64,000 nt of DNA from contig VXAZ01003894.1 in assembly GCA_013399875.1 (NCBI GenBank), positions 1 to 64,000 of the forward strand. The letters are read 5' to 3'. Below the pieces are notes generated by a model. The model did no database searches, was not told where the DNA came from, and worked only from the letters and a program-made list of their open reading frames with translations. Below are positions 13,451 to 27,552 of this stretch, one piece after another. The position numbers were made by a program, and so were the translations under genes. The DNA comes from Gymnorhina tibicen. Its lineage: Eukaryota; Chordata; Aves; Passeriformes; Artamidae. Numbering within the stretch: the stretch's first letter is position 1; the number at the start of each line of letters is the position of its first letter.

Positions 13451-16400
13451 TCTTTTTCCATATTAAACAGGACCAGTTCAATGAGCTGGCACATGCATTA
13501 GCATTTGCTTAATATTAAGAAACAGGAGTGATCTAGTGGTCACTTAACTCTTTTTTACAGATAGACTTTATTTCTTCTGGAGGAACAGAGCATGAATATT
13601 TCCATGCTGTTTAATCTCAGATTGTTTACACATGTTCTTGGTACTTGAGCAACCTGCTGTGGTGGGAGAAGCTCTTGGAACACAAAGGAATTGTAACCGT
13701 TTCTAATAGCATGACCCCAGATCACTGAAGTTTAATGAATTGATTAAGAGCAAGGGAAAAGAGAAGCATGGGTCCTCCAAGCCTCTTTCCCAATCTGAAC
13801 CTACAGGCAAGCCTTCCCTTCACTCTCTTTTCCCTCTGCTTACCTAGCATATCCATATTTACCGTGTCTCCCTTCACCTTTGGGATTGTCCTTCCATCTC
13901 AAAAGTTCACTTCTGTGCAGTTTTGAACCACTCTATCACAGCTCTTTGCCAGACAGTACGGCTTTGAATCCGAAGTTCTTGAAGCACTCTGACATTGGGA
14001 TTCTAGCTTGGGGGTGATGGAAAGGGTGTCAGTTTAAATAAAGCTGAGTGCTCATGACAATTGAAAGTAGTTCTGTGTTAAGTGGGGCTTTCTCATAATG
14101 GAGTATGTCAGTGCTGACCACTCAAATGGGGGAGGGAAAGGCTCTTGAGCAGTCTCTGTAAATAGGGTCCTGTCAAACCATTTGCGGGTTATAGTCAGCC
14201 AAACCTTGAGGGTTTTCACATAGGGATTTTTAAAACTCAAACCCCCAAATGTCAACAGGGCCTCAAGCATCACATCTAAAATGAATCTGCCTCACTAAAA
14301 GTGAGAGTTGAGGGCCTCTGGATTTGGCTCTGTGCTGGCATATCACGATTACCACTTAGAGATGACCACTTACTTGTAACAATGATGTGGAATCACTTCA
14401 GAAGAAGAGGTGTGTGGAAAAATGTTTACTTTACTTCCTGATTAGTGAAAACCTATCATCTAAGAAGGAAACTATTCACAGTGCTGAAGTCTGCAAAATC
14501 CCATCTATTAACAGTCACTGGAATCTTTATGGAGTAGGGATTATTATGAAGACAACCTGTCCGGTCTTTTAACTTTCAAAGATAACTACTTCATCTTCAA
14601 CTAAATAAACAAGCAGTTGTTTGGATTATGTGACCAATCACTAAAAGATCCACAAAAACATGTGGGAAATACCTGTGAGCTGGTTCATCTGAGTGGCTAG
14701 TTTACATTTTTTTCTCTTTTCCATTTGCGTGGCCAGCTAAGGGCCAGAAGGCTGTGCTTTTTGGGTTTTACCTCACTTGCCTCTTTTTTGATTTTTTCAC
14801 TCCTATTTCTTTCAGTGGCTTTTCGTTCCATCAACAATGGATTGACAAATGTCTCTAATAGTCAAGAGGTGAACAACCAAAGAGGAATCCCAATTACGGT
14901 GGCCAGGAAACATGCTAGACACTTGAGCATCTTTCTGTCAACTAGGTCTTCTACCTCTAAACACTACTTCGTGAAATTCTTCTCAGGACGAATCTGTACT
15001 CCTCAGCCTACTGGACAGAGGCTCCTGGATGAAGGAGCTAGTTGAAGCCTAAAAGGAACAGTAGAAGTATGCATATATGCTCATAGGTACAAGCTGGGAC
15101 ATGGAAAAGAAAATATCTGAAGTCACATAAGCAAGGAAAGGAAAGCAGAGACTTTTCATGAGTACTATGCACTCTCTCAAGAGTCTTTTTACCCATCCAT
15201 GTTTTCATGTAGTCCTGTAATACTTGTTGATGAGGAGACTAACATCTGTACAGAAAACAAGACACTTGGGAAGCCTATGCTTTCATTGTTCCCATTCCAA
15301 AGCCTGTCAATAGCTTTATGCACACACAAACATGCAGGCATTCCATGTTCAGCATTCTGTCTTCAATTACTAAAGAGAACATTACAGCTGCTGCTGGCTA
15401 AAATCAGAGCTACCAAGCTAATTTTGACTGCAGGTGCCGATGGCAGAGAACTATTTATTACATGAGACGCAGTCCTGCAACTTGGGCACTCAGTGCTCTA
15501 AGAGAAGACTCTACCTAGATTATATTGCTCTGAATCATAAGCAATGAGGATTTGTTTCCATTGCATGTACAATAGTCACAAATTACTTCTTCCTGAAGCA
15601 TGTCTACATCAATGTTAACAAGTAATTTGCACAGTATGAGAAGATGACTAGATGGAAGCAATTGGTTCCAAGTCCCTTTCACTCCCTCTACTTGCAAATC
15701 AGGGTTTCTACTTTGGACTGTATTTACTCTGGTTTGCCCTGAATGTTTGGGTCTTGAAGCTGTCCAAAGGGCCAGTTGTTGGTTTGGTCCTTTGTATCTC
15801 CACTTGGCTCTGGAATGTAGTAGATATACACTTGTAGTGGAATTTTGAGTTTAGTTTTCTCCAGAAGAAATCTTGTCTGCACAGGTCAAACATGAGGAAA
15901 ATGGTGAAAACAAAAGGATTAAATTCAAGTCTGTTCTATGTGTTTTAAACAAGATACTTCAGTAGATACAGCCTGTTTACAGTAAGATATATTTTATGAA
16001 CAGTGGCTTACTTCCTGCTATCCTACACCACATCAGTGAAAACTTTTCCTGTATTAATAACAGTAGGTTTAGGTTTCTCAGCCTCAGTTTCTAATCTCCA
16101 CCATGCCATTTATGAAATTACCAGATCAGGAGACAAAAAGAATGCAAGTGGAATGGGACTGTGTATAAATTGATCTGTATTGGAAATCTCATCCCATTCT
16201 GTTATTTACTTTTCTTCAAATAAAATAATTATATTTCTATAGGTATAGGTATAGATATAGATTAGATGCTACATTACAAAGCCACAAGGGTTCCTGATCT
16301 TGTTAACGTGATGGTTGTCATAGTTTGTTTTGTTTTGCATGAGCAAGAGCTCATTACTGAGAACCCTTGTCATTCACATCAGATTGTGTCTTCTTAATGG

Positions 16401-19400
16401 AGCATTTCTGAAATGAATGGCAGGACATATAAATTTCAATTCAAACTGTACCTTGGAGTCTGGCTCCCACTGAAATCAATGGCACTTCAGGACAAAGAGA
16501 GCTTTATACCTTAGGTTCTTACAAGCATGCCCTAGTCTCTTGTTCAATGTACTTTTAAGAAAGCCCAAAAGTGATTTTCATATCACGTTACATGTTCAGG
16601 CATTATTTCAGCTGGTCTATTCGGCTACCTTCTATAGTAGGTTACTTGTACACTTGCAGTCTCCTAGACTCAAAAGATGCTATAGTTCTTTGTAATCCTT
16701 GCAGTGCAGTAGGGTGCCACAATGCAAACATACGAGCTTTACCCTGTCTCCGTCAGCCAGAAAGTGTATAGCTGTATAATTTGCAGTGCAGAAGAGGTGA
16801 ACTAAAACTAAGTTTCACTGCTGGGGAGGGTAATGGCAGCACTGTTTTTGCAGCAATCCCCTGCCAGGAAATGCATAGACTGGTTGCTCTGGAGGGAATC
16901 ACTTACCCTCCAAGCTAGAGGTAAGATGCCAGATAAGCAGTAGCCTGAAAAAAGTGTTTAACAGAAGAGAGAAAACTAGTGGGAAAGATTAAGATAATTT
17001 ACCCTTGTATATTGTATCCATCATAAATTCCATTGTCGGGATCTACTGTTCAAGTACCTGACAAACTTGTGTTTCTATCCCCTCCATAAAAGCCTCTATC
17101 ATATGTAAAGTTGCGTACCTTTCATGGTTTTATAATAAACTGGAAGTGAGTAACAGTGCAATATCAAAGGAAATAAAACTCCAGTTGCTATTGCTGCTGG
17201 GGTTGCCTTCTGAATGTGGCTTATACAATATTTCATCTGTGCTGACACCTTTCACTCTCAATTATTTGGCTGCTGTCAAAGCAAATCAATCATATTATAG
17301 CACTGTGTCTTATGTTACCATTCCACTGAAAGTTAGCTACATTAGCTTTGAAATATCTGGAAGTATAAAATTTATCTTTACTATTTATTTAATACAACTT
17401 TCTCCCTTGTGAGTTATCTTAAAAACACAGGAAACTCAGATTATCTGATGTTGAATATTGAATATATATAAATATCACTAAAAAAATTTAAAATAATGGC
17501 ACTCATGGGAACATAAATGCATAAAGTCTTACACTTAGAACCAATTATATTCTTTTTAGAAATGAAGCAAATAAGTTATGATTTTAATTTTGGTTACAAC
17601 TGGCCAAGGTGCTGATATTAGATAAATGTAACATGAACAACCACTCCTGCTAAAGCAGAGTAAAACAAATATTCGAAGAACTGATTCGGTTACCAGTAAA
17701 ATGAAAGCTTGGGGGGTTGGGGAACTGAATATTTTTTAAAGATGCTGCAGTGCTGGGTGGGGGGGAAACACAGCTTTCTTTTACAATTCACAAGCACTGC
17801 TTTGGGAAAAGAAAAGCTAAAATCTTGAACAGAGAATCTGAAAGCGATTGCTCTGTTCAGATGTTAGACTTAACAGTTTTCAGAAAACAGGTTCAAAATT
17901 TGTTCTTGAGAGGTTTTATCCTTTTAAAAACAAGAAAGATAAAAGAAACAACTTTCAGGGTGCCAATAAGTGAATTTCCTCAAAATGACCTACTATCATT
18001 TCTTTGCTTTTTAAACAGGATTCAGGTCCTGTTACAACTACATCTTCTAAAATATGGAAGCCCAATATAATGGTAAAATTACAACAGTGTTATCACCTCT
18101 TCTTCAGTTATTACTGCTGACGCAATAGGAAATCAGCTACACAGTACAGAATACATTCAGGAATACTTGGGCTGTGAATAGCTTAAGAAACCAAGCTGAA
18201 AAATAAAGGATGGACAGGGCCACCTCTGTATGAGGAAAGGCACAAGAGACTGAAATGGGATCTGAGAAACAGAAAGGAAAACATACTGTAAATCTGAAGC
18301 ATCACCATTTACTTGAATAGAATTAATCATTGGAAATGAGATGAGTACCTTGTTTTTATGATGAAGATTTAACATTGCATAATTTACCATATTAAAACAC
18401 AACTAAGTGAAAAAAGAATCTGTAAGATATGTCGAGTCTACAGATTATTAAGTTTAAAAGCAATATTTATGTAAAATTAAATAAGAAAAAAAAAATTATA
18501 GCAGGCAACTATCTAAGAGTCCATATGGTGCTGGATCTTAATGACCTTGGTGGAAACCTCCAGTCCTTCTATGAGCTGGAAAACATGACTGTAGGTCTAA
18601 AAAATAAGGAAAATTCACTTTATTTTTGCAGCTTCTGAAAAAAGAGCCTAGACTGTTTTACATCTATGGACTGGAACAAGACTTAGGAATTTAGAACAAT
18701 TAGCAAAGATCTAGCTGTGTGTGAGGAACTCAAGGCATCTAACCGTAGTGATTTAAGCCACTTTGTAAGAAAGCATAACCGCTAACTATTCGAGCATTTG
18801 TTTACAGGTGGGAAGACTTGCAAAAAATGCGCATGAATTGTCTTGCATCATATGGAACACCTGGGCCAAAATGCAGAGCAAGAACGCAGGCCTCGGGTCT
18901 GTTACATCTGTCAGAGTAACAAGCTTGTAAAGATGAAACAGTAAAGGAATGAAGGCAGCTCCAGGAAAATGAAATGGAGGCCTGAAGATCTCCATGAGTA
19001 CAACTTTCTACCCAGAGGACATAAGATTGCATAGAGGTCTGGGGACGAGAACACTGAAGGAAGTTTCACTTCTATCATTTCTGATGGATAGATTCTGTTC
19101 CCATTTATGGGGCAATCTCAATGGCAGAGATATATTTTTTCTCAAATTAAAAAAAAATAAAAGGAGAAAAGGAAATTCTATAAAATGTTTCAAGGTGCAC
19201 AAACTTTAAGATTTTAATGAGAAAGTCATAAGATACCTTCAGAGCTTTCCATGACAGAAAAAAAAAAAGAAAGAATTGGAGGTCTCCATAAAGTGGAAGT
19301 GTATGGTTCTGTGGTACGAAATCACAGACATGAAAGAAATTTCATTTTAAAAAACTGGCTCTCAGACATTTAATTTGTATGTTCCATGCATTCAAAATTC

Positions 19401-22400
19401 CCACTATTAAAAATGTCTGTAATACCAGTTGGTCAATAAAGACTTTGTTGTTTTTATGAGTCCCTAAATATATATGTCCTTGATTAGAATCTCACTGGTG
19501 AATCAGGAACACAAGTCTGTATCCAGGGAGTTTTTAAAACATGAATCATAGGGATTTTATTAATACAAAGACCATGGAAAAACAAAGGAAATTAAACCAC
19601 AAATACTATACATGTCTGACTTAAATCCACTAAGGCAAGGAAATTAAGAGTGAAGGCTGCAAATCCATCCTGGTAATCTTTCTACAACTCTCTATACTGC
19701 AGCAGAGAGTTTTGGACCAGCATGAGAATCACATGTGCATATAGATGTACCCATGTGTTTGTATGTGATCTAGACATTCCTACCTATTTGCATGTGATCC
19801 ACTACTGCATGTAGCATGTGTGTGAAAATGCAGAGGTGAATAACAGTGACAAACACTAGCTAGGTTTTTCACTAGCATTTGAAATTTCTTGGCTTTTGTA
19901 AGATTACAGTAAGTTGAGTGCTTCACATTACTGGAATGAGTTTTCTCTACATTAATTTAAATTGTCACGGTCTAAATTCAAGAAGAAGATTAAAGGCTTC
20001 TCAAAACAGGTGCAAAGATATACTTTAAAAGCAGCATTAAAATGCATCCATGTTCTGGTTGATGGAGATTTCATTTATAATCCTGCATGCAGAATATTCC
20101 TGCCAGGAGCAGTATCAGTCTGAGTCAGGGCTCAGTAAAGGTGTACATTCCCCAAAATGACCAGGTCTCTCATACCAGTCATGCCACAACTCCTAGCTTA
20201 GTGGTCATGCCTGCTAAAGGATAGTTAACCAGTAGGGTTTTGGTGGAGGGAGGCTGGGGAGGTGCAGACTACTTCCATCTTTCCCACCTGCTTCTTGGCA
20301 TAGAAGTCTGGAAATTTAGATTTTGTCAGTACTTGGCCTGCAATGTTTAAGTAGGTGTGAAGACTTTGATTTCAGAATTTGATCTACATCACATCATTAC
20401 TTCTCACCGATGTTGTTCCATAACCATCAGTAGCAAAAAAAATAGGCATGTCTGAGGTCTGCTTTGGGTGGAGGTCAACAGCAGAGCACACAAGCATTAA
20501 GACTACTGCATTTTAATGCCTCTGGTGGTACGCCTTTAACTTATGGGGCAGAGAAACCAAACAACAAATAGCTAACACTCTGGAAGGGATCAATAAACAA
20601 CTAGTAACTAATAAAGACCTGAACCTTTCACATTCCCTCTGTGAAGGCAGCAATTTGCCACTGAACAAGATGAGCAATTAACATGGGACCAATGAGTTCG
20701 CACAGGAGAAGCCTTGTGTTATGGGGAAAAAACCCCAACAAATAAACAAACAACCCAGTAAGATTCTTGCTATACTACCTACAGAAAAGGAGATTTTGCC
20801 CTTTCTTCCAAAAGCAAATGTTAGGCTTTCCAAAAAAAATACAGTTCCTGGGAGACCAGACAGAGATAACTCATCCCATCTTCAGGGATCTCTGCATATT
20901 AGTTCAGTTATCCTACAACAGTTTGGATGGGATACAGCTGATAGCCTGAGGAAACCTGCTGTAGCAGCTGCTAATCCATAGACACTGTGCATGCTACCAT
21001 GTGCTTATGGATGCTCACATCTCTCATTTCTTTCCATGTGGTAAACTAGTGAGGTTTGTCTTTGCGGTTGGCTATCCCCTTCTTTGTGTGAGCCCTTCAC
21101 AGTGACTGCATTTTGTGCAGCATTTATACAGCGATAGGGGAGGTATATTTGGTTTCAGGGCTTCACAGAAATTGCTACAAGTACAGCTCTTCCTCTCGGT
21201 TCTTGTCATTCTTGTTCTAGTTATGTTAGTACACTGCAAAAGTACCTGGGAATAAACTATTCCTCTAAGTGAAACATCATTTTGATTATTACTGACATTG
21301 GTGCTCATTAAAATACATAAGTGAAACACTGCCTTTCTGTAGACTCTGAAAGCTATTTCATGTTACTTGAAGGGGAATACAAATGAATAGGGACTGCATC
21401 ACTTTAGTTAAAAGGGAAAAATGTTCTAAGAAACTGGAATTTGGACTCTAGATCAGTAAGCAATTGAGGTTTGTAGTTTACTTCTTTTCTGTCTCTTTCT
21501 TGTTTTTCATCTCTCTCTGATTTCTGATTTTTAAGGTGTGTGTACATGGAGGAATGGAGACAGAGCATGTTTACTTTATCTGTTGTGCAATTAATGATAC
21601 AAATCTCTGTTCAGAGGAAACAAGATCTAATAAATGTAAACAATAGGGTTTTTTTCTTTTTTGTTACTCTTGTCTTTACCTCTACCTACATTCTTTTTGA
21701 CTGATCTCCATATAAAAAAAGACTTCTTAATTTTTTTTATCATTAGCTGTGTCAACTGTAACCCGTATCAGTGCATTTTAATGGCTGTCTCCTATCTCTC
21801 AAGATGTTTAATACGTTTCCCCTTCCATTGTATTGCTGCTAAAATATGACCTGCTGCTGTTTAAATAATGTAATTTAATGATTTCACATTTTCAGCTATG
21901 CAAGACTTCCTTTCAGCACTGAAGCCTTTCACTAGTGATTTAGAGAGATAGTTTGTTCTCATTTCTTTCACGACTCAAGCCTGAGAAACTTTGACTTGTA
22001 AATAAATTATTGACATCCACTTTAGGAGCAGTGCAATGGGTAGTGGAAATAAAATACACAAAGTTTCAGTGCCATGAGGCTACAGTCTCCAGTTTGTTGA
22101 TTTCTTTCAAGGTTCCAGTGTCATTCTCTCTCCATATTGGCACATATATCTAAAACACTGTTGTGCCATTGCTATGTGATAAAATATATTTGGACCAGCA
22201 CTTTGCAGAGATACTCCCAGACTGTTATCCATGGTGAGTGAGCGGCCAGCAGTGAGCTGAGAGAAAACAGTGCCATTTTCTAATTTCAAACACATGTGCT
22301 ACACTAAAGGAATAGCTAAAATACATTAACTTTTTAGCTAAAACTGCTTTGGTTGTCATGGAAAAGAGTCTAAAAAAAAGAGGACAGCTGTTAACAACTG

Positions 22401-25400
22401 CCCAGGACTGGAATGCCTTCTCATTTTTCAGTTATTTCAACAGGAAATTCACAGGGTTAAAATTACATAAAGAAAACAAGTCAGAACAAACTCAGCCCCC
22501 CCACCCGAAAGGTTTCTTGTTCAGCTAATACAGAAATATTACACTGAGACATAAAAATCAGATGGGCTTAGGGAGAGAATGTCTTTTCATGAATATCAGC
22601 TCCCAGGCATTACTGAATACTCTGAGATTAAGCAACTACTAGTCCCTTGGAGAGTCTCTTGAGAAGGATAACTAAAATTAAAAAATAGAACATACTCCTC
22701 CCAAAACCTAGAGAAATCTGACCTGGCAAAAGAGATGCAAAAACTGAAACCGTTCAGCCCATAGAAAAGTTTCCTGAAGACAGGAAGACGAGTACTTAGG
22801 AGCACCCGTTTGGATGATTAAGATGTCAGACTACTTTCTGCATTAAGTCAATAAAGACAGGCAGGGAAGCAATGGACTAAGAGCAGAAGACAGGAAACAC
22901 ACTGTCTTGTAGGGTACCTGCCTCACTTTTTCCCTTCTCAAAACCTCACCATTGTTATTGTGACACCTGCAAAATTTTAGGAAAGCATGGCTATGTTCCA
23001 CCTGTATTTCTAAGAAATGGCGAGGGGAAAACAGGTGTGTAAGTTTATTGGGATGACATCTTTCATGGATCTTTTTTAAACTTTTATCTTCAGTGCTTTT
23101 AGTGGATTACACTAAAAAGTTATTGTTGCTGATTTTACTGTTTTCTTCAAAGAACTGTTGGTAGAAAATCAAAATTCCACAGGTGAATGGGTGTTATGTT
23201 CAGGGATTTCTGTTTTTCACTAGGGTAGATAGTTTTATTCTGCCACCAACCCTCTTCCATCTCAGTAAATTGTATTATTTGCATATTAGTTTTGCATATG
23301 AAATTTGCTTACTTGAAGCCAGGGAAAACATATTTTCCTAAATTTCACAGCAAGAATTTACACATTCACCTCCCTTCCTTCTGTTCGCACACATTTGGTG
23401 TATTTGCTCAGGGAACAGATAAGGTATAGCACTATATATGGCAAATGACAGGGTGTAATGAACAGAAAATAATCAAGTATGTATGAAGAAAAGAAGTTTT
23501 GGAAGACGTCTGGTCTAAATCTCTTTTCACTTACAGCAATGAAATTCCTATCAACTTAGTGGTGGATCAGGATCATATAGCAACTAAACAATTTAACACA
23601 AACACATTCGGGGAAAAAAGTATTTTTAATAGGTAACTGGCAAGTGAAGAATAGGCAATATCACTAAGTTATACTGTGTGAGCAATCATTAATTGCTCCA
23701 TTTTAAAAGAAACTCTTGTTCTCTCATTTTAAATACTTAACATATCTTCACTGTGATTCCTATCACTGAGTGCTCTTTTCTCTTTTCACAAAAAAGGATT
23801 TTCATTGTTTTATCTAGGCACTCTGAGGTCTCATATTTACCACCCTGAACCAGACCTGAAAGTTCCTGACAAAAAAATAATTTAAACATGTATGTGGAGC
23901 ACAAAAAATATAGTGGAATTTCTCCCTTGATCAACATTCAGTATGAATTCGAGTACTCTGTCAGATCAGAACTTTCCTGAATTCATTATTCAAAAAGTGT
24001 TCAGGGTGTCTTTTGAGTTTCCTAGCTGGGGTAGTTTGCAATGAAGAGTTTTAGAAGTTTACTTACAAGAGAAGAAGGACAGGAGAAGACCCCGCTCCCA
24101 GGAGCTGTGGACATCTATGCTTGACCTTGCTGAGAATTCAGGGACAGCAGATGTGACAACAGGAGTATTAAGACAGGTTGGAAAACAGCATGACAAAATG
24201 TCCTCCCATTACCTAAGCTGACCATGCTACAGCGAGATTAAGAGATGGAAGCTGATGATTATGGTCTGATTTCGCCGAAATAGCAGGAATTACCCAACTG
24301 TGTTCAAGCATGGGTTTTTATGAGTATACCTAAAAAAGTACTGTCTACAAAACAGAACACACATTCTATGATTATTTTCAGCCAACCACAAAAAAAAAAC
24401 AGGGACCAGAAGTCAGTCAGGTTCAATGGAACTGATGATACCACACAACACTCTCACCTGATTCCTATCTTCATTCATGCATGCATTGGATAGTGGGCTA
24501 CAGAGCAAGCAATGGCAGTTCACAGCTGTGATTCAGGATGGTAGGAGCTATCTTGACCAGGTTACTTTGCTGCCTTGTGTATCAATGTCACTTCCAAAAA
24601 CTGAGGGCAGGCAGTAGCACTTGCTTAGAAGATCGGGACAGAAGGGTAGAGAAGACAACAAACAGCAACACAACTAAATAAATTCATGAGATCTGTTCCT
24701 TTCAGATACATTATGGAAGGTGTGATTGTGTTCATAGACAGGGAACTGAACCTGCTGCTCCTGCAAGTCCCTATTTGATCCCAGGCTCCTATCTACCAGT
24801 AAAGATTATAAAGAAAACCTTTTCATCTGGTAAGGTCATTGCTTGCAAAATTTATTTGGCAGCAGAGTTACATCTTTTAGCTAGCAATTAGACATCCATG
24901 GCTAAACTAAAGAGCAAAGGTTGCCTGGCTTAATCCCTACCCTCCAGCTTTTCAACACGGGGTGAACAAATGACGTAAGAACTGCACAAGCTTATGTTTA
25001 TTTATAATACTACATACCCAGCAACTCTAACCTGGAGCACTGCAGAGTGGAAGGGTACATTTTTATAATGCCTGTTTCTTCATTAAGATTTCATCATCCA
25101 CCTACGCTAAAAAGCTACTTCCCCTTCACTTTGTTATATCTGCTTTTACCCGCTCCTGTTCTTGCATTATTTTTTTAATCTCCCGTTCCTACTTTACATG
25201 CACTCTCAAATTTTAAACAAGCAAAATTTGTGCATTAGTGTGTCCTTTTCATCTATCATTTATGAATGACAGGTTCTTTGGTGCAGCCTAATGGTATGAG
25301 AGAGACATTATTTTAAACATTAAAGTGAAAACCATTTACAACTATGATAAGAGAGGTCTGTTGACATTAAACTTTAAAACATGCACAAGGTAAAGGCAAG

Positions 25401-26341
25401 TAGTTGCTCCAACAGGTGAGAGTACTATGCATGTGCTTTGTAAGGGAGTTTGTTCAACACAAGAGCTGTCTCTTTGTTTTCTCTGACAACCTGTAGGATC
25501 TAGTGCTTCAAACAATGCATCCGGCAATCAGCAGCCACCAGAGTTCGGTGACTTGGTGACTAAAAGGTATTTAGGGCACAGTGCAGAGGATTAATTTTTT
25601 AAAATTACCATTTTGTTGGAGGAAAATTTTTTGTACCATTTACATTGGAAAGAAATAACAATAAATAAATAAGTAAGTCTAAAGAGTTAAAGCTTTCTTT
25701 TTACACTTCCTGGTCACACCATTATCATTTTCACACTGGACTATCACTTCCTTTACTGTCCTCTTCCATTAAAACTATACAATTCTGTTGTAAGATATTG
25801 GCTAACACTTTTCTTGCTGTATTTTGTTCCGTTCTGTTCAACAACAACTGCATTCTGAGAAGCATCAACATAGTTAGGAATATTAAATAAATACATCTGT
25901 ATTTTCTATCATATCTACTTGGATTGAGTACTGTTCCTAACAGTGTTAGACACATTGATTGAACAGAAGATAACACTAGGAAAGAAAAGGGATCTTATAG
26001 AACTGCTTTCAGTCTGATTTTAGACCACAGGGAAAATGTGGCAGATCCCTCAGGGTAGAACTGTTGCAAACATGGTACATCTCAGACAATAGAGAGGATA
26101 CATACAGAGATTAACTTTTTCCCAGTTACTTTGGAGTCATGCAACTTTCTCAACAACTTGAAAGAGGATGGCAGAACCTTACTGATAAAGCAGACCTCCC
26201 ACAGCAAGAATGAAAACATGTATCTGGGGCATGGATGACAGATGAGAAAACTCTGATTTGACTGTAAAAACTTTTTTTAAAAAAGTTATTTTCATGCAAT
26301 ACTGTATTTTTAGTTGCCTCTACTCATACAGCTGCTTTAAT
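13451..26341. other. POU6F2 intron, proximal part, no gene seen
   Basis: AT-rich intronic DNA between the MIR-like relic and the CR1 copy. Open frames are short and scattered on both strands without protein-like composition. Small local features only: TATAGGTATAGGTATAGATATAG near 16238-16260, G-rich GGGGGGTTGGGG at 17711-17722 (only three clear G-runs), an A12 run near 19258-19269, and a pair of octamer-type sites at 23277-23297. No RNA gene or transposon was recognised. Confidence 0.65.
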
Positions 26342-27246
26342 CAGCAGTGGTGATACAAGTGGTGTGTTGCAGTCAACTTGCTCAGAAGGAAGGGATAATG
26401 GCATCCAGAGGGACCTCAACAGGCTTGAGATGTGGACTGAAGCAAACCTCATGAAGTTCAACAAAGCAAAGTGCAAGATCCTACACCTGAGTTGGGGCAA
26501 TCCCAGACGCACCAATGGGTTGGGCAGAGAAGTGGTTGACAGCAGCCCTGAGGAGGAAGACTTGGGGCTGACAGGTGATGAAAAACTCCACATGAGCCAG
26601 CTGTGTGTGCTCACAGCCCAGAAAGCCAATCGAATCCTGGGCTGCATCACAAGGAGTGTGGCCAGCAGGTCAAAGGAGGTGATTCTGCCCCTCTACTCTG
26701 CTCATGTGAGATCCCACCTGGAGTACTGTGCACAGTTCTGGTGTCCCAACATAAGAAAGACATGGAACTGTTGGAACAAGTCCAGAGGAGGGCCATGAAG
26801 TTTGTAAGAGGACTGGAGCACCTTCCCTATGAAGACAGGCTGAGAAAGCTGAGGCTGTTCAGCCTGGAGAAGAGAAGGTTGCATGGAGACCTCATGGCAA
26901 ACTTCCAGTATCTGAAAGGGGTCTACAGGGGAGCTGGAGAGGGACTTTTCATCAGGAACTGTAGTGGTCGGACAAGGAATAATAGGTACAAATTGAAATA
27001 GAGAAGATTTAGGTAAGATATTAGGAAGAAATTTTTCACTGTGGGGGTGATAAGACAGTGGAACAGGTTGCCCAGGGAGGTTGTGGATGCCCCAACCTTG
27101 GCAGTGTTCAAAGCCAGGTTCGATAAGGCATTGAGCAGCCTGGTCTAGGGGGAGCTGTCCCTGCCTATGGCAGGTGGGGTTGGGACTAGATGATCTTTAA
27201 AGTCCATTCCAAAACCTTAATATTCTATGATTCTATTATTCTATGA
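26342..27246 (+). mobile_element. CR1 LINE, 5'-truncated and inactivated (ORF2 C-terminus plus 3' UTR)
   Basis: Non-LTR retrotransposon fragment of the Chicken Repeat 1 family, on the plus strand and so antisense to POU6F2. The reading frame from about 26364 gives IQRDLNRLEMWTEANLMKFN, then KANRILGCITRSVASRS and LPLYSAHVRSHLEYCAQFW, the C-terminal part of CR1 ORF2 after the reverse transcriptase catalytic box. A one-base deletion near 26745-26755 moves the continuation (KKDMELLEQVQRRAMKFVRG, then LRLFSLEKRRLHGDL) into another frame, and a stop is reached at about 27001. The 3' part has the familiar GTGGAACAGGTTGCCCAGGG and GGGACTAGATGATCTTTAAAG blocks and ends in ATTCTATGATTCTAT-type octamers. 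Similarity fades close to the position of the FADD catalytic motif, so the copy lacks the endonuclease and most of the RT and cannot move by itself. The left boundary is approximate. Confidence 0.96.
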
Positions 27247-27552
27247 CTTGAAATTTTAAAGTGATCTGTGAGTAGAGAACATGGATCACTCATGACAGAA
27301 AAACCTAATGAGTCATTCAAGTGGTTTACATTACTGACCCATAGAATGTAAGACCCAACCTCCAATATGTTTTTATAAAAAGACAAATAGCACTTAAGTA
27401 TCTGCCAATCATTCAAAAACAATCCAGGTATTACTTTTCAATATTCATGGAGAGCAACATTTAGTCTGAAAAAGAGACCACTCAGTTTAAAAGAGAGAGA
27501 TGGCATAAAACAGGTGAAAGAACCTGTTAGAAAAATTATCAACATGACTTAC
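27247..27552 (-). other. POU6F2: Donor-proximal intron between the CR1 copy and the POU6F2 exon
   Basis: About 306 bp of unique sequence separates the 5' splice site (GTAAGT at 27552 on the minus strand) from the 3' end of the antisense CR1. Nothing else is recognisable in it. Confidence 0.7.

Noticed and set aside
14725..15045. 106-codon plus-strand frame with a hydrophobic N-terminal stretch resembling a signal peptide
   Set aside because: It begins at TTG, which is not a usual eukaryotic start. The hydrophobic stretch comes from a local T-rich segment, and no family resemblance was seen.
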